Positions 10,562 to 20,791 are shown, numbered from the stretch's first letter. The stretch is DNA of 64,000 nt from Mariniflexile jejuense (GCF_042675665.1 NZ_JBHTJI010000042.1:62001-126000), one strand, 5' to 3'. The notes: a model not told the origin generated them from the letters alone. Numbers and translations: made by a program.

Positions 10562-11961
10562 TTTTGAAATTTTATGTTGTTAGTAAATTCCCTTATTGTA
10601 AAAAAAGTGTCATCTTGTTTTGATATCACCTTATCATTAATTTTTAAGTTTTGGATAGTCACACCCATAACCTGATTGTCCTTATTATAACCTTGAATTA
10701 GGGAAGGGTTGGGAAGCGAACCTGTGTATGTAATATTTTTGAGTACTACCCCCTCTATATGTCTTCCAGGTGCAGCACTATATTTCTCGTTAAATAACAC
10801 TCTGAAATTAAATAATTGCCCTTCTTGTATATTATCTATTCTAATGTCTTCGTATCGGATATTCTTGATTAAGTTTTTATCACTTCCTGTAATAGCCAAA
10901 CAACCTTGGTAATTACGGTCGTCTTCATCATGCTCTAAAATATCTATGTTAGAAAATGTAATATTTTGAATGGTATCACCAACATGTTCGGCGTTACCAT
11001 GTAAACCAATATTTGTAGGGTGCGCAATATCTGCCCAAAGAATGGAATTCTTTATGTTATAATTCTCGGCATTTCCATAAAAATCCCAGCGATGTGCATA
11101 AATGGCAATACAGTCATCAGAATTTCGCATGAAGACATGGTCAATTTCCACATTAGAACACGACATTAAATCGATCCCGTCGCTCCATCCATTACTACTG
11201 AATGATTTTATGTTTTTAATAATTAACCCGTTTGCTTCTCCTCCATATATGGTATAGTGTTTTGGATTGATGAAGATTAAACCATCTATTGTTACATTTT
11301 TTGAATATCTAATTTCTACACCTCTTTCTGGTTGCATAACAATACCCCTACCAATTATTTTTACATCATGTGCTTTATCAACTAAAAATTTGGCTTTTAC
11401 AATGGCTCCACCATGTACATACACCGTTTTACCTGAAGGAATGTGATAAACATCCCCTGGTTGATCGTTTGGCTGATGTACTCCTGGTCCAAAATAAATA
11501 ACATTAGGATCGTTAGGATCCGGTCTGATTTTCTCTATAGGATTTGCAAAAACATGTAAGTTTTGTAGTTTATATCCATTAATTTCTAAGGAAAGATTCG
11601 TTGGTTTATCTAATAGGAAAGTAATTTCATTACCATTTACATTTGGATGTACTCCTAATGTTTTTGGTCTAATTTCAGCTTTATAAATATTTCCATTATT
11701 CTTTCTAATCTTTAGCTCAATTTTACCATTAAAATCAAATTGAACCATTGATGCTATAGATTTAGTATCCAAATCCACCTCTACTTTATATTCAAAAAGA
11801 TCTTTCCACTCTCCATTAAGTTCTCTAACAAGGACAGTAAAATCATCATTATGTGCTGAATATTTGTACCCTCCTGGAACCTCATAAATAACAATATTTT
11901 GTTGAGCCTGGATTTTTAATGTAAATACAAATAAGATTAACAAAGGAAGAACTAATTTCAT
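10558..11961 (-). CDS. GH28-like right-handed beta-helix glycosidase
   Basis: The 467-residue protein carries a signal peptide to about residue 19. An N-terminal beta-sandwich spans about 20-140 and a parallel beta-helix about 150-450. GH28-like acidic motifs are recognisable: WSDGID (Asp261, Asp264) and NSDDCIAI (Asp282, Asp283), followed by an HPTNIGLHGN turn where GH28 enzymes carry their catalytic His region. The canonical RIK motif is not obvious. The N-terminal extension is also seen in GH49-like dextranases, so it may be a divergent GH28/GH49 member. Probable role: cleavage of galacturonic-acid-containing chain ends. It overlaps the following DUF4861 gene by ATGA. Confidence 0.75.
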   Translation of the reverse strand: MKLVLPLLILFVFTLKIQAQQNIVIYEVPGGYKYSAHNDDFTVLVRELNGEWKDLFEYKVEVDLDTKSIASMVQFDFNGKIELKIRKNNGNIYKAEIRPKTLGVHPNVNGNEITFLLDKPTNLSLEINGYKLQNLHVFANPIEKIRPDPNDPNVIYFGPGVHQPNDQPGDVYHIPSGKTVYVHGGAIVKAKFLVDKAHDVKIIGRGIVMQPERGVEIRYSKNVTIDGLIFINPKHYTIYGGEANGLIIKNIKSFSSNGWSDGIDLMSCSNVEIDHVFMRNSDDCIAIYAHRWDFYGNAENYNIKNSILWADIAHPTNIGLHGNAEHVGDTIQNITFSNIDILEHDEDDRNYQGCLAITGSDKNLIKNIRYEDIRIDNIQEGQLFNFRVLFNEKYSAAPGRHIEGVVLKNITYTGSLPNPSLIQGYNKDNQVMGVTIQNLKINDKVISKQDDTFFTIREFTNNIKFQK

Positions 11962-11978
11962 TTTTAATATTTTAGTTT

Positions 11979-13103
11979 TTAACGATGATTAAATTGTAAA
12001 ACTTTTCGAATATCTATCACAAGCCCTGGACTGCTATAAAAAGATGAAAACCCATCCTTATTTGCCTTTTCAACATTTACATGCGTTAAAAAAAAGCCAT
12101 AAGTATTGGTTGTTTTATCAATCCAAGGGTAAGTTCCTGCCCAACTGGGGCTACTAATTAAAACAGCGTTTCCATCAGCATCTAATTCTTCCCGCCATTC
12201 GCCCAACCCGTACACTGCATTATGTTTTAATCCTCTTACCCTATTGACATAATCGGGTTCTAAAACTGGATTGTTTATATCCCCAACTTGGTTTGCTTGC
12301 ATGTCTTCAATAGACGATTTTTTCAAAACCTGTTTACGCTTATAAACTCCATTATGAGAAATCATCTCTAAAAAACGAGCATAATCATGTAAAGTACTTT
12401 TTGCACCACCCCCTAGCATAGGTGCATGTCCGCCACCATCATCTACAGGTGTAAAATGCGTGTTTTTCATTTCTAAAGGTATTGCTATTCTTTCTTGAAA
12501 TAAATCCTCAAAATTTTTATTGGTAGCCAATTCTGCCATTCTACCTGCTACTTGCATGGCTAGTCCACCATAAAAAAACGCCTCTCCTGGATTGGATTTT
12601 GCTGGTAAATGAACAATATGCTTTACTGATTCCTCTAAGTTTTGATAATGATCTTTAGGCTGCCCTTCTGGTTGATAATCAGGAAACCCTGACGTATGAG
12701 AAAATAATTGTTTTAATGTGGCTTCTCCTTTGATATCCGTAAACTCTGGCAGCCATTTCTTTACTTTATCATCCCAAGAAAGTTCCGTATTTTCAACAAC
12801 TGAAGCAACCGTGGCTGCTGCTAACCATTTGCCAGCTGATGCAATAAAGGTTTGTGTTTCTTTGGTATAATCTCCAAAATAATCTTTATAAACAATGGTG
12901 TCGTTTTTAGATACCAATATTGAAGCCCCAGAATAATACCCCTTATCAACCCAGCCTTGGATTTTATTTTTAACAACACTAAAATCGTAATGATTCTTAT
13001 TAGACTCTTGTATTTTCTCTTCCTTATTATTCTTACAGCTAATTAAGAAAACTGCACACAACAATACCTTGTAAACGCTTTTTATATTATCAAAAAATAA
13101 CAT
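11979..13103 (-). CDS. Beta-lactamase-fold serine hydrolase lipoprotein
   Basis: The 374-residue protein has a lipobox (FLISC, Cys23). The class C beta-lactamase/esterase fold is shown by the SxxK motif SAGK (Ser89-Lys92) and the downstream hydrophobic helix. The second motif appears as FFYGGLAMQVAG, where the usual YSN/YxN is altered to YGG. That suggests an esterase or a divergent member rather than a beta-lactamase. Within a PUL such proteins are plausibly deacylases. The start overlaps the stop of the heparinase-like gene (TAATG), so the two are translationally coupled. Confidence 0.75.
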   Translation of the reverse strand: MLFFDNIKSVYKVLLCAVFLISCKNNKEEKIQESNKNHYDFSVVKNKIQGWVDKGYYSGASILVSKNDTIVYKDYFGDYTKETQTFIASAGKWLAAATVASVVENTELSWDDKVKKWLPEFTDIKGEATLKQLFSHTSGFPDYQPEGQPKDHYQNLEESVKHIVHLPAKSNPGEAFFYGGLAMQVAGRMAELATNKNFEDLFQERIAIPLEMKNTHFTPVDDGGGHAPMLGGGAKSTLHDYARFLEMISHNGVYKRKQVLKKSSIEDMQANQVGDINNPVLEPDYVNRVRGLKHNAVYGLGEWREELDADGNAVLISSPSWAGTYPWIDKTTNTYGFFLTHVNVEKANKDGFSSFYSSPGLVIDIRKVLQFNHR

Positions 13104-15904
13104 TAGTTTAATTCTATTTTAATGGCTTGAAAAGAAAGCATAGGAAGATTAAAAACCACTGTTTTAGATTTTTTATCATATGTACCCAAATAGTTTTTAC
13201 CAGAAGCATCTGTTAAAACTGATTTTTTAATTTTATTGACCTCATTAATCTTTAAATACGTATTTCCTTCGGAAGAAAAATACAAGTTACCACTTTCGTA
13301 TTTTAAAGATGTAGAAGCTGCATCTCCTTTTACTTCTAGTGTGTATTTCCTATTAGAAATGGATTTTCCTTTACCTAAAAACAAAGTAAATTCATCGTTA
13401 TATTGACTAATAACCCCGTAAGTTCCTTTCACAGAAAGCTCGTTGTTTTTTAATTCATCGTTGTCATTTGTATTTGAAAACACAAAATTTTCCTTACCCG
13501 ATTTTTCTACGATATGAATTCCAACGCTTTCTGTATTTCCAAAATAATCTACCGTTTTAATATTTGAATTTCCATTTTCATTTGGTTCATAAATAGCAAC
13601 AAAAGGTCTATTCCATGCTTCCCCGTTTTGTTTTACGACTAATGTAGGTATTGGATTATCATTAAATGCCTCTGGAAGTGGACCATGACGAAACGCTGTT
13701 GATTTTGGTGACATTACAGAAAATACTTCTCTATTATCTTCTCCTTTAAACCATACATTCATATTCACTGTTCTGTCATTCATCTTCAATGAAAATTGTC
13801 CTTTAAAGTCATCATTGGTTTTTATGGATTTTTTGTCCCACATATAATCATAGGCCATTAAATCGCCATCACCAAAAGCTAAAGACGAGGTGGGTGTCAA
13901 GGCTAAAGGTTCGTCATATATACTGGTTAAATTTAATTGCTGACCCAAATTATGGTAGAAATATTCGTGTTTAATGTCTTTATTTTCTTTTTGTTTAGAT
14001 CGGAAAATATCGATATAAAAACCACATATCTCATTCTTGATAATTCCCATGACTCTACGTTGATTACTATGGGTTTCTGGTTCTAAAAACTCAATATCAG
14101 AAAACGTATAACCTTTGATGTTTCCTTCTTTATTTTGACTTTTTGGATACATACCTAAAACGTTAAAAGCATGATTGCTTTTCATTTCAGGATATTTTGA
14201 CTTACCATTAACAATAACCGTATTATGAGCAGGAAACTGTGTGTAATATTCCGCATATTCTATAGAAAAATAACTAGAACCATGTCCCATTTCTGGAGCC
14301 ATAGGTAATCCTTTCCCGTATAATTCCATAGCAATGCCATTAGAGTGCATATGATTTCCGAATGAACCTATCTGGCTAATCATTAAAGCATCATCTTCAT
14401 CATCACCCTGACGTTGTACCAACCAACTTGTGTTAGGTGCATAAAACAATGGTGATGTAAAATCTGACAATTTACCAGGTTTTATTTCACTTTTAACTTG
14501 AAAGGCTTCTGACGAAAATAAATCTGAAATATTTCTACCTACAAATTCTCCACTAAATTCATTTTCATCATAAATGGTTTTCAGCATTTTAGTAAAGTAA
14601 ACCTCATCTTTTTGTTTTTTATATTTTTGAGCATTCTCAATTAAGTACTTTATAGGTTCTGACCTAAGGTGACCATAATGTCCATCACCAAACGCTACTT
14701 GAAATTTATTTGGATAAAGATATTCTGCCGCTGATTTTACCGCTTGCTTTAAAACGGGCATTTCTGCTATTAAATCAATCTCAAAATTACGATCATAAAA
14801 TTCAGCAAAATGAATAAAGTCGTTTAATACATTCATTGAATATCCTGGACTTTCATTCCAAATACCTGTATTCTCATCATAGCCATAATCCATTAATTTT
14901 TTCATGGACCACTGACGTGTGGACGTTTGATTCATTATTTGGTCTAAATAGTAAGTTGCTCCCTTACCATTTTCATAATGACTATTATTTTCTAACACCA
15001 AAGCGATGTTCGATATGTGTGCTGCTTGTAGTAAATTCCAGTTATTGAAACTCACGCCATTTTTAATAATTAAATCTGCCCATTTTTGTAGGGTCGCATC
15101 ATAGATTTTTAAATTCTCTGAATGATTATTGCTGATGTAATTATGTAAAAAATCATAGCATTGTGTCACTTCATTAAGCACATGTTCTTGAATGACTTCA
15201 AACTGCGTATAACTTACCAATGTTTGATGATGTCCGTGACTTAAATCAATCGGTTCATTTAAATAATACACACCTTTTAAGTAAGTGTCCAATATATTAT
15301 ATGCTAAATCGGCATATTTTTTATCATCTTGATACCAATATAAAAAAGCAGCATCTCGTGCAATACTCAAAATTTCTCGGTTAATAGAAGCTGTGGTACC
15401 ACTAGTTGATGGTATGGATGCCCATTCCCATACATCAGTTGTTTTATTTTGAAGATACAAGCCTCTGGGATCATCCATATACGGTGTCACATCTTCTAAT
15501 TTTGGACGTTTATAATCTGATGGCGTTCCACGTCCTCCTATAAATTTCACGGTAGGTACTGGTGCTTCTCCTTCAGCATGATCATAACTTCCTCCATTAA
15601 TATATACTTGGTTTGACCTACTTTTCCAATACATTTGTAATCGGGATACTAACCAAGTTTTATCTTTTTCATAAAATTCGATATACTTTACTAAACGGTT
15701 TTTAGTATTATTTATAATCTGTGAAGCCCATTTTTCATTTTCGACTAATTTTTTTACTTCACCTAAAGACATATCTTGTCCAAAAATTCGAGGATGTTGT
15801 TTTCCTATGCTTTCTGGAACTGGTAATTTTTGTGCATAGGTATTAACTATTACTATTAACAACGCCGTTAAAACAAATAGTCTTTTCATTTTTATAAAAT
15901 TCAT
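13103..15904 (-). CDS. Heparinase II/III-family polysaccharide lyase
   Basis: I start at the ATG at 15,904 because the upstream in-frame candidate at 15,949 is TTG and gives a poor leader; from 15,904 a normal signal peptide precedes the mature protein. ATG 15,889 is an alternative. The product (about 933 residues) has an alpha/alpha toroid at about 150-470 with the conserved NNWNLLQAAHIS segment, and the heparinase II/III beta-sandwich from about 490 with HMHSNGIAMELYGKG and FPAHNTVIVNGKS. Families with this architecture cleave uronate-containing chains by beta-elimination. The exact PL family (candidates PL12, PL15, PL21, PL33) cannot be assigned by eye. Confidence 0.78.
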   Translation of the reverse strand: MNFIKMKRLFVLTALLIVIVNTYAQKLPVPESIGKQHPRIFGQDMSLGEVKKLVENEKWASQIINNTKNRLVKYIEFYEKDKTWLVSRLQMYWKSRSNQVYINGGSYDHAEGEAPVPTVKFIGGRGTPSDYKRPKLEDVTPYMDDPRGLYLQNKTTDVWEWASIPSTSGTTASINREILSIARDAAFLYWYQDDKKYADLAYNILDTYLKGVYYLNEPIDLSHGHHQTLVSYTQFEVIQEHVLNEVTQCYDFLHNYISNNHSENLKIYDATLQKWADLIIKNGVSFNNWNLLQAAHISNIALVLENNSHYENGKGATYYLDQIMNQTSTRQWSMKKLMDYGYDENTGIWNESPGYSMNVLNDFIHFAEFYDRNFEIDLIAEMPVLKQAVKSAAEYLYPNKFQVAFGDGHYGHLRSEPIKYLIENAQKYKKQKDEVYFTKMLKTIYDENEFSGEFVGRNISDLFSSEAFQVKSEIKPGKLSDFTSPLFYAPNTSWLVQRQGDDEDDALMISQIGSFGNHMHSNGIAMELYGKGLPMAPEMGHGSSYFSIEYAEYYTQFPAHNTVIVNGKSKYPEMKSNHAFNVLGMYPKSQNKEGNIKGYTFSDIEFLEPETHSNQRRVMGIIKNEICGFYIDIFRSKQKENKDIKHEYFYHNLGQQLNLTSIYDEPLALTPTSSLAFGDGDLMAYDYMWDKKSIKTNDDFKGQFSLKMNDRTVNMNVWFKGEDNREVFSVMSPKSTAFRHGPLPEAFNDNPIPTLVVKQNGEAWNRPFVAIYEPNENGNSNIKTVDYFGNTESVGIHIVEKSGKENFVFSNTNDNDELKNNELSVKGTYGVISQYNDEFTLFLGKGKSISNRKYTLEVKGDAASTSLKYESGNLYFSSEGNTYLKINEVNKIKKSVLTDASGKNYLGTYDKKSKTVVFNLPMLSFQAIKIELN

Positions 15905-15972
15905 TTTTTTTACCTTAAAAATAACAGTTGCTAGTAAAATTACCAACAACTGCTATTTTGACTAAACTAAAG

Positions 15973-16009
15973 TTCAAACAAAAACACTTATTAAACCATT
16001 TTGTTTGAA
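15973..16009 (-). terminator. Inverted repeat downstream of the GH97 gene
   Basis: A perfect 11-bp inverted repeat, TTCAAACAAAA and TTTTGTTTGAA, encloses a 15-nt spacer just after the GH97 stop and before the heparinase-type gene. The stem is AT-rich and lacks a clear downstream U-run on the minus strand. It may be a weak terminator, an mRNA-end stabiliser, or part of a promoter for the next operon. Confidence 0.4.
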
Positions 16010-16065
16010 AAAGTAAATTTTAGTAAACTATTCTAAAACTTACAAAAACTAAACTAACTCAACTA

Positions 16066-17961
16066 CTAATCAACTATTTTTTTAATTTGAATAGCTGTTC
16101 CACCAGAGGCTAACAGATTCAATTTTATTTTTTTTCCTTTTTTAACTTTTACTTCTTTAACTCCAACCTTAGTCTTCGTTTTTACACCCGAATCATCTAA
16201 ATAAATAATAGCTTTGTACTTTGAGCCCTCATCTAAAAAATCTAAACTAATTTCTAAATCTCTTGCATCGTTATTTGTAATAGACCCAATGAACCAATCT
16301 TTACCAGATTTTCTTGCTATAGTAATATATTCGCCTATTTTTCCGTTTAATATTTTTGTATCATCCCATACTGTTGGTACGGCATCAAAAAATGCTATTT
16401 CGGGTTCCCTTTCATACATATCGGCCGTATCATACCAATATAAGGTTTGAAGTGGGCTATACATGACAACAGACAATGCTAATTGGTGCGCGTGCGTTGT
16501 TTTTAATCTTTTATCATAATAACAAACTGTATAATCGCCCATACCAGCAATTCCTCTTGTAAATGGTAAGGTTGTATTGTGCGTGGCATCTGGAAATTCC
16601 TCATTACCCCTTATGCCTTCAACAGTCATAATATTTGGTAACGTGCGTTGTTCTCCAGTTACTCTAAATTCATCATGAATATTAACCATTAATTGATTAT
16701 CAGCCGCTCTCTTAATGGACTCATGCAACCAAGTAGTCCAACGATGCGATCCTACTTGCACGAAACCATACTTTACACCTACTACACCCCATTCTTTATA
16801 AAGTGGAAAAATTTCAAAATCTTGTTTTAATAAGGCCTGTTGATTGACATACACCCAAATACCAATACCTTTTTCCTTACCATAATCAATAACACTTTGC
16901 AAATCTAAATCGATATCTACTGTACGCGCGTCAGAATCGAAGGTAAAGGATGGGCCGTACCATTTCCAGTCAAATAATACATATTGTAAATTATGTTCAG
17001 CGGCAAAGTCAATCCATGCTTTAGCACCTTTTTCAGTTAAAGATATATCTCTAACTATTTTCCCTGGCTTAATCCAGTTTGTATCTTTTATAGCACTAGG
17101 CTCATTTAAATTTAAAAGAATATCATTATTCTCAATTAATTCACCTGCTGTATCAGCAGCCATTATAACCCGCCATGATGTTCCAAAATAAGGCACCTTA
17201 TCTATACTTTCGTACAAAGCTGTCTTAATGGTATTTTTTTTTAGGTCGCTTAACTTAAACTTGGTTCTAACAAAATCTACCAAACCAGCTTCGGCAATAC
17301 ATGCATATAAACCATTTTCCAATTCTAAGGTTAAAGGTCTTTCACTTTCTGTTGGCCAATCGTTAAGTGGTAAAAGTTCATATGTTCCTTGAGCCCAAGG
17401 TTCAAACCATGCCTTAGTGTTTTTAGCAAATGTAAATTCTGTGTTTTCTTCAGTAATATGATAATAGATTCCCGTTGGATTGGTATGGAAATAATATCGA
17501 AATGCAACACCTTGATTGTACGCTCTTAATTGAATATCCATTTTATAATTAGAACTGGCTTTTTGCTCAAACGTAAGCACTAATTCATTATAATTATTTT
17601 CAATGGTGTTTCGTTCTCCAAAAATTGGCTTCCATGTATTAGAAACATTATTAACTTTAAAATCTGTTAGCACCAATTCATCCATCCAATTACCTTTTGG
17701 TTTATCCTTAACAGCCAAAGCCCATTCATTAAGATGATTATCTAGTTCTATATTAAACCGAGAATCTAGAATAACTTGCTTTCCTTTATAATTAACACTG
17801 TATTTAATAATTGATTTACCCAAATCATCCAATTTTTTAGAAATATTTATTTCGTAATTAGTATCTGGCGATGTCAACGATTTATGAAAACCATTATCTG
17901 ATTGCCCGATAGATATCAGATAACTAAAGAAAAATACTATTGATAGTTTTACTTTGTTCAA
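16066..17961 (-). CDS. GH97-family glycosidase
   Basis: An ATG at 18,054 opens the frame but gives a 31-residue leader that spoils the signal peptide. A TTG at 17,961 would yield (M)NKVKLSIVFFFSYLISIGQ-S, a classic signal peptide, so I choose it. The body (about 630 residues) has the GH97 N-terminal beta-supersandwich, a TIM barrel with YVLFDWKWYGPS, and a C-terminal sheet. Where retaining GH97 enzymes carry their Asp nucleophile the sequence reads GVKYGFV, with Gly at that place, so an inverting alpha-glucosidase-like mechanism is more likely. The downstream RTLPNIMTVEGIRGNEEF segment keeps family Glu residues. Substrate is unknown. Confidence 0.82.
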   Translation of the reverse strand: MNKVKLSIVFFFSYLISIGQSDNGFHKSLTSPDTNYEINISKKLDDLGKSIIKYSVNYKGKQVILDSRFNIELDNHLNEWALAVKDKPKGNWMDELVLTDFKVNNVSNTWKPIFGERNTIENNYNELVLTFEQKASSNYKMDIQLRAYNQGVAFRYYFHTNPTGIYYHITEENTEFTFAKNTKAWFEPWAQGTYELLPLNDWPTESERPLTLELENGLYACIAEAGLVDFVRTKFKLSDLKKNTIKTALYESIDKVPYFGTSWRVIMAADTAGELIENNDILLNLNEPSAIKDTNWIKPGKIVRDISLTEKGAKAWIDFAAEHNLQYVLFDWKWYGPSFTFDSDARTVDIDLDLQSVIDYGKEKGIGIWVYVNQQALLKQDFEIFPLYKEWGVVGVKYGFVQVGSHRWTTWLHESIKRAADNQLMVNIHDEFRVTGEQRTLPNIMTVEGIRGNEEFPDATHNTTLPFTRGIAGMGDYTVCYYDKRLKTTHAHQLALSVVMYSPLQTLYWYDTADMYEREPEIAFFDAVPTVWDDTKILNGKIGEYITIARKSGKDWFIGSITNNDARDLEISLDFLDEGSKYKAIIYLDDSGVKTKTKVGVKEVKVKKGKKIKLNLLASGGTAIQIKKIVD

Positions 17962-18094
17962 TTGTAATGAATTAAAAGATTGATAATTTAAATATGTAAT
18001 TAGTATAGCAATATTATCCAAAAATGTATAATTTATGTATAAACTATCATCCATATACTATAAAAAAACACCCTTTCCTTATGTATTAAACAAA

Positions 18095-18122
18095 AAAGCA
18101 ACACTTAGTTTAGTGTTGCTTT
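18095..18122 (-). terminator. Rho-independent terminator of the T9SS-protein gene
   Basis: The hairpin AAAGCAACACT / AGTGTTGCTTT (11-bp perfect stem, 6-nt loop) lies 27 bp past the stop of the minus-strand gene. On that strand it is followed by a run of T, as expected for intrinsic termination. Confidence 0.8.
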
Positions 18123-18148
18123 AAAATATGAAGCTATTATTTTATTTT

Positions 18149-19057
18149 TTATTTAACAACCAATTTAGCTAAACTGTTGTCAACTTTCACAAGATACATT
18201 CCCGCACTTAAATCATGATTGATAGTCACTTTTTTAGAATTTGCACTAAATTCTTTATCTAATACTAATTTTCCTAATACACTGTATACTTTAACCTGTG
18301 CTGTTGCTTTTGAATAGTTGTTTTTTAAATCAAGATTAAATGAATTATTAGTTGAAGGATTTGGATATATTTTGAATGTGCTATTGCTGGCATTAAAATC
18401 ATTAAGTCCCAAGGCAGATTCATCCATATCTCCAGTGCCATCTTCATTTGTGTTTTTATAGGCTTCTAATGCAGCAACGTCAACAAATGTAGCTATCCAA
18501 TCAATTGTGTAATTAGGATTAGCTGTAACATCTGCAATTGTAATGTTTATTTTATCAATTTGAATATTGCCTGCTGAATAATTAGCATCACCACTAAAAT
18601 CAAAATAATAAATAGTATTGCCCGATGATGTTAAAACAGATCCCGCATTTGAATACCTACTACCTCCATTGTTAATCCATGTATTATCAGTAAAATTATG
18701 TATCTCAACTTTAAAACCAGTTGCAACTCCAGTAGGTCTATCACCTATAAATTTGACAGCTATTATTTTATCTGTCGTTGAATTAATAGTATAATTAGTT
18801 CCTGCTAGAAATTTTAAATCCGCACGATATTTTGTTTCTCCTACATTTGTAGATTGAGGTCCCATAGTAACCACTAAATGACCATTAGAAACCATACTTG
18901 TACCAGCTGGAACACTGGTATTTGTGTTTTGGGGTTTATTATCGACAAACCAGTCTCCAAAAGATGTAAAAATTTGGTTCACATTACCCTGAGCAGTTGT
19001 TACGTTTACTGTAAAAAATAATACAGCTACCATTAAAAATTGTAATTGTTTTTTCAT
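18149..19057 (-). CDS. Secreted protein with DUF4979-like domain and type IX sorting tail
   Basis: The 302-residue product has a signal peptide to about residue 22. A beta-rich domain spans about 25-200, and a Por-type C-terminal sorting domain spans about 228-302 (FKIYPNPS, VYSVLGKLV, LSAGMYLVKV, final Lys). The sorting tail means export through the type IX system and display at the cell surface. The central domain (YRADLKFLAG ... IDWIATFVDVAALEAY) has the same plan as the two repeats of the SusE-like protein upstream, which suggests glycan binding. It is bounded by strong hairpins on both sides, so expression probably differs from the susCD operon. Confidence 0.8.
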   Translation of the reverse strand: MKKQLQFLMVAVLFFTVNVTTAQGNVNQIFTSFGDWFVDNKPQNTNTSVPAGTSMVSNGHLVVTMGPQSTNVGETKYRADLKFLAGTNYTINSTTDKIIAVKFIGDRPTGVATGFKVEIHNFTDNTWINNGGSRYSNAGSVLTSSGNTIYYFDFSGDANYSAGNIQIDKINITIADVTANPNYTIDWIATFVDVAALEAYKNTNEDGTGDMDESALGLNDFNASNSTFKIYPNPSTNNSFNLDLKNNYSKATAQVKVYSVLGKLVLDKEFSANSKKVTINHDLSAGMYLVKVDNSLAKLVVK

Positions 19058-19138
19058 AATAAATTAGTTTAATTTTTACCATTCTTTAGGGCAATGGCTT
19101 TAACCCTTTTGTGTTTTTGTAAATCTAAATGTTAAAAG

Positions 19139-19190
19139 AAAAAAGGAGTTTAAATTATAATTCAATAACTATAATTTAAACTCCTTTTTT
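19139..19190. terminator. Strong bidirectional-type terminator hairpin
   Basis: A perfect 21-bp inverted repeat (19,139-19,159 and 19,170-19,190) has a 10-nt loop. Each arm is flanked by an A6/T6 run, so transcripts from either strand end in U after the stem. It lies 50 bp past the stop of the alginate-lyase-type gene and should end the susC-susD-susE-lyase operon. Confidence 0.85.
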
Positions 19191-19240
19191 AACTGATATT
19201 CAATAAACTACTACTAATTACAGAAGCCTATTTTTAGAAT

Positions 19241-20767
19241 CTATTCATCAATTGCATAAAGTAAGGTTCCAAAACCTAAAGAATCGTAACCTCCACTGTT
19301 AGGTCCATAATCTCCTCCTCCACCTTCAATTGAGCCATTTGCCTCTGAGGCTAATTTAAGGTAGGGTGAACTTAGTCCCTTACGTATCACATAGTGATAA
19401 TACAATAAGTCCCATATAGGTCGTACATTACCTCTTGCATCGGGACTAACAACAGTATGATTTACATTGTCACAATTATTATAAGGCTGAAATGGTACAC
19501 TTAAATTAGCAACATTATATTTTGCACTATACTCGGCACCTTTTAAAATTCGGTTATCATCATAACCAAAAATGTCATCACCTTGACTGTATGCCATTTG
19601 AGCAATTTCCCCCAACATTCCAACACAAAGTAATGCATGTCCTTGATCACGCCCACTTTCTTGTAATTGTCCTAACCCATCTGGATGTATAAAATAAACG
19701 GCTTTGTTTAAATTACCATTACCCGCACCAGTTTTTAAATAGTTCATTGCAAAATCATATTTATCAGTATCATCTGTTAAAACAGCAATAGCTAAAATTG
19801 AAGAAATATTAGCAAGATCCCAATTTGCCCAATAGTGACTGATACATGTATTCCAATGTGTATCAATAAATGCTTTATTGATTGGATAAAAAACATCAAC
19901 CATCCATTTTTTGAATTTATCAAAATCTGAAGTAGTCCAACCAGAATAATCTCTCATTATTTCAGCAGCATTTGCAAATTGATACCCATAAATTCCTGCT
20001 CCTAATGCCTTATTGGAGTTACCACTTATACTAGTACAAGTTCTTGCCCAAGAATTTAAAACAAAAATCGCTCTTTGCGCATAAATATCATTACCTGTAA
20101 CTTTCCAGCGAATAGCCAATTGAAATGCCGCTGCCGCATCATTAAAAGCTACACTATAATTATCTGGTTCTGGTTCTTCTGTTGAACTTCCTCCTCTAAT
20201 TAATTTTACTACTGGATTAGGGGTGTAATTTGATTGCGAATGTGCATTATTAATTAATCGATTCCACCCTGACATCCAAGGTTCTGCCCCTGCATTAACT
20301 TTAATTTTAATTCTGTCAAAATCTGATTGTTTAACTAAAAGTCCCGGATGTACAAAAGTTCTAGCTTGCACTTCTTCTATTGTTATTTGCTTGGAAGCTG
20401 TAGTTCTTACATTATTTCCTTTATTTTTTGAAGTAATAACTACATCAATTGTATTATCTGCAATTAAATCGCTGGTAGCTACGTCAACAGAGAAAGCTCC
20501 ACCAGACACTATTGTTGTGTTATAAGCAGTTCCATTTACTAATACGATTACACCGTCTCCTGCTGCTATATACCCTCCTGTTGCCGATCCACTTACTGTA
20601 TGATTTGGTCGTTTGCGTTCAGTCACATCAATAACATCATCATTTGCTATAGAATTAAATATTATAGATGCTGTTTTTGTAGTCCCTGCATCATCACTAC
20701 CGCTACAACCCACTGCTCCAAAAAAAGTATAACAAATGAGTAAATTAATTAAAAAAAGTTTTTTCAT
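19241..20767 (-). CDS. Alginate-lyase-superfamily lyase lipoprotein (possibly PL38)
   Basis: The 508-residue protein has a lipoprotein signal (GAVGCSG, Cys21). An Ig-like beta-sandwich spans about 35-125, then an alpha/alpha toroid with the alginate-lyase (PF05426) pattern: HPGLLVKQSDFDRI at the start, NTCISHYWANWDLANI in the middle, and QESGRDQGHA followed by a C-terminal YDSLGFGTLLYA. The QESGRDQGH segment resembles PL38 enzymes, which act on glucuronan or alginate. Expected reaction: beta-elimination of uronic-acid chains at the cell surface or in the periplasm. It is the fourth gene of the susCD operon. Confidence 0.75.
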   Translation of the reverse strand: MKKLFLINLLICYTFFGAVGCSGSDDAGTTKTASIIFNSIANDDVIDVTERKRPNHTVSGSATGGYIAAGDGVIVLVNGTAYNTTIVSGGAFSVDVATSDLIADNTIDVVITSKNKGNNVRTTASKQITIEEVQARTFVHPGLLVKQSDFDRIKIKVNAGAEPWMSGWNRLINNAHSQSNYTPNPVVKLIRGGSSTEEPEPDNYSVAFNDAAAAFQLAIRWKVTGNDIYAQRAIFVLNSWARTCTSISGNSNKALGAGIYGYQFANAAEIMRDYSGWTTSDFDKFKKWMVDVFYPINKAFIDTHWNTCISHYWANWDLANISSILAIAVLTDDTDKYDFAMNYLKTGAGNGNLNKAVYFIHPDGLGQLQESGRDQGHALLCVGMLGEIAQMAYSQGDDIFGYDDNRILKGAEYSAKYNVANLSVPFQPYNNCDNVNHTVVSPDARGNVRPIWDLLYYHYVIRKGLSSPYLKLASEANGSIEGGGGDYGPNSGGYDSLGFGTLLYAIDE

Positions 20768-20791
20768 AGCTTTATATTTAATATTAATAAT

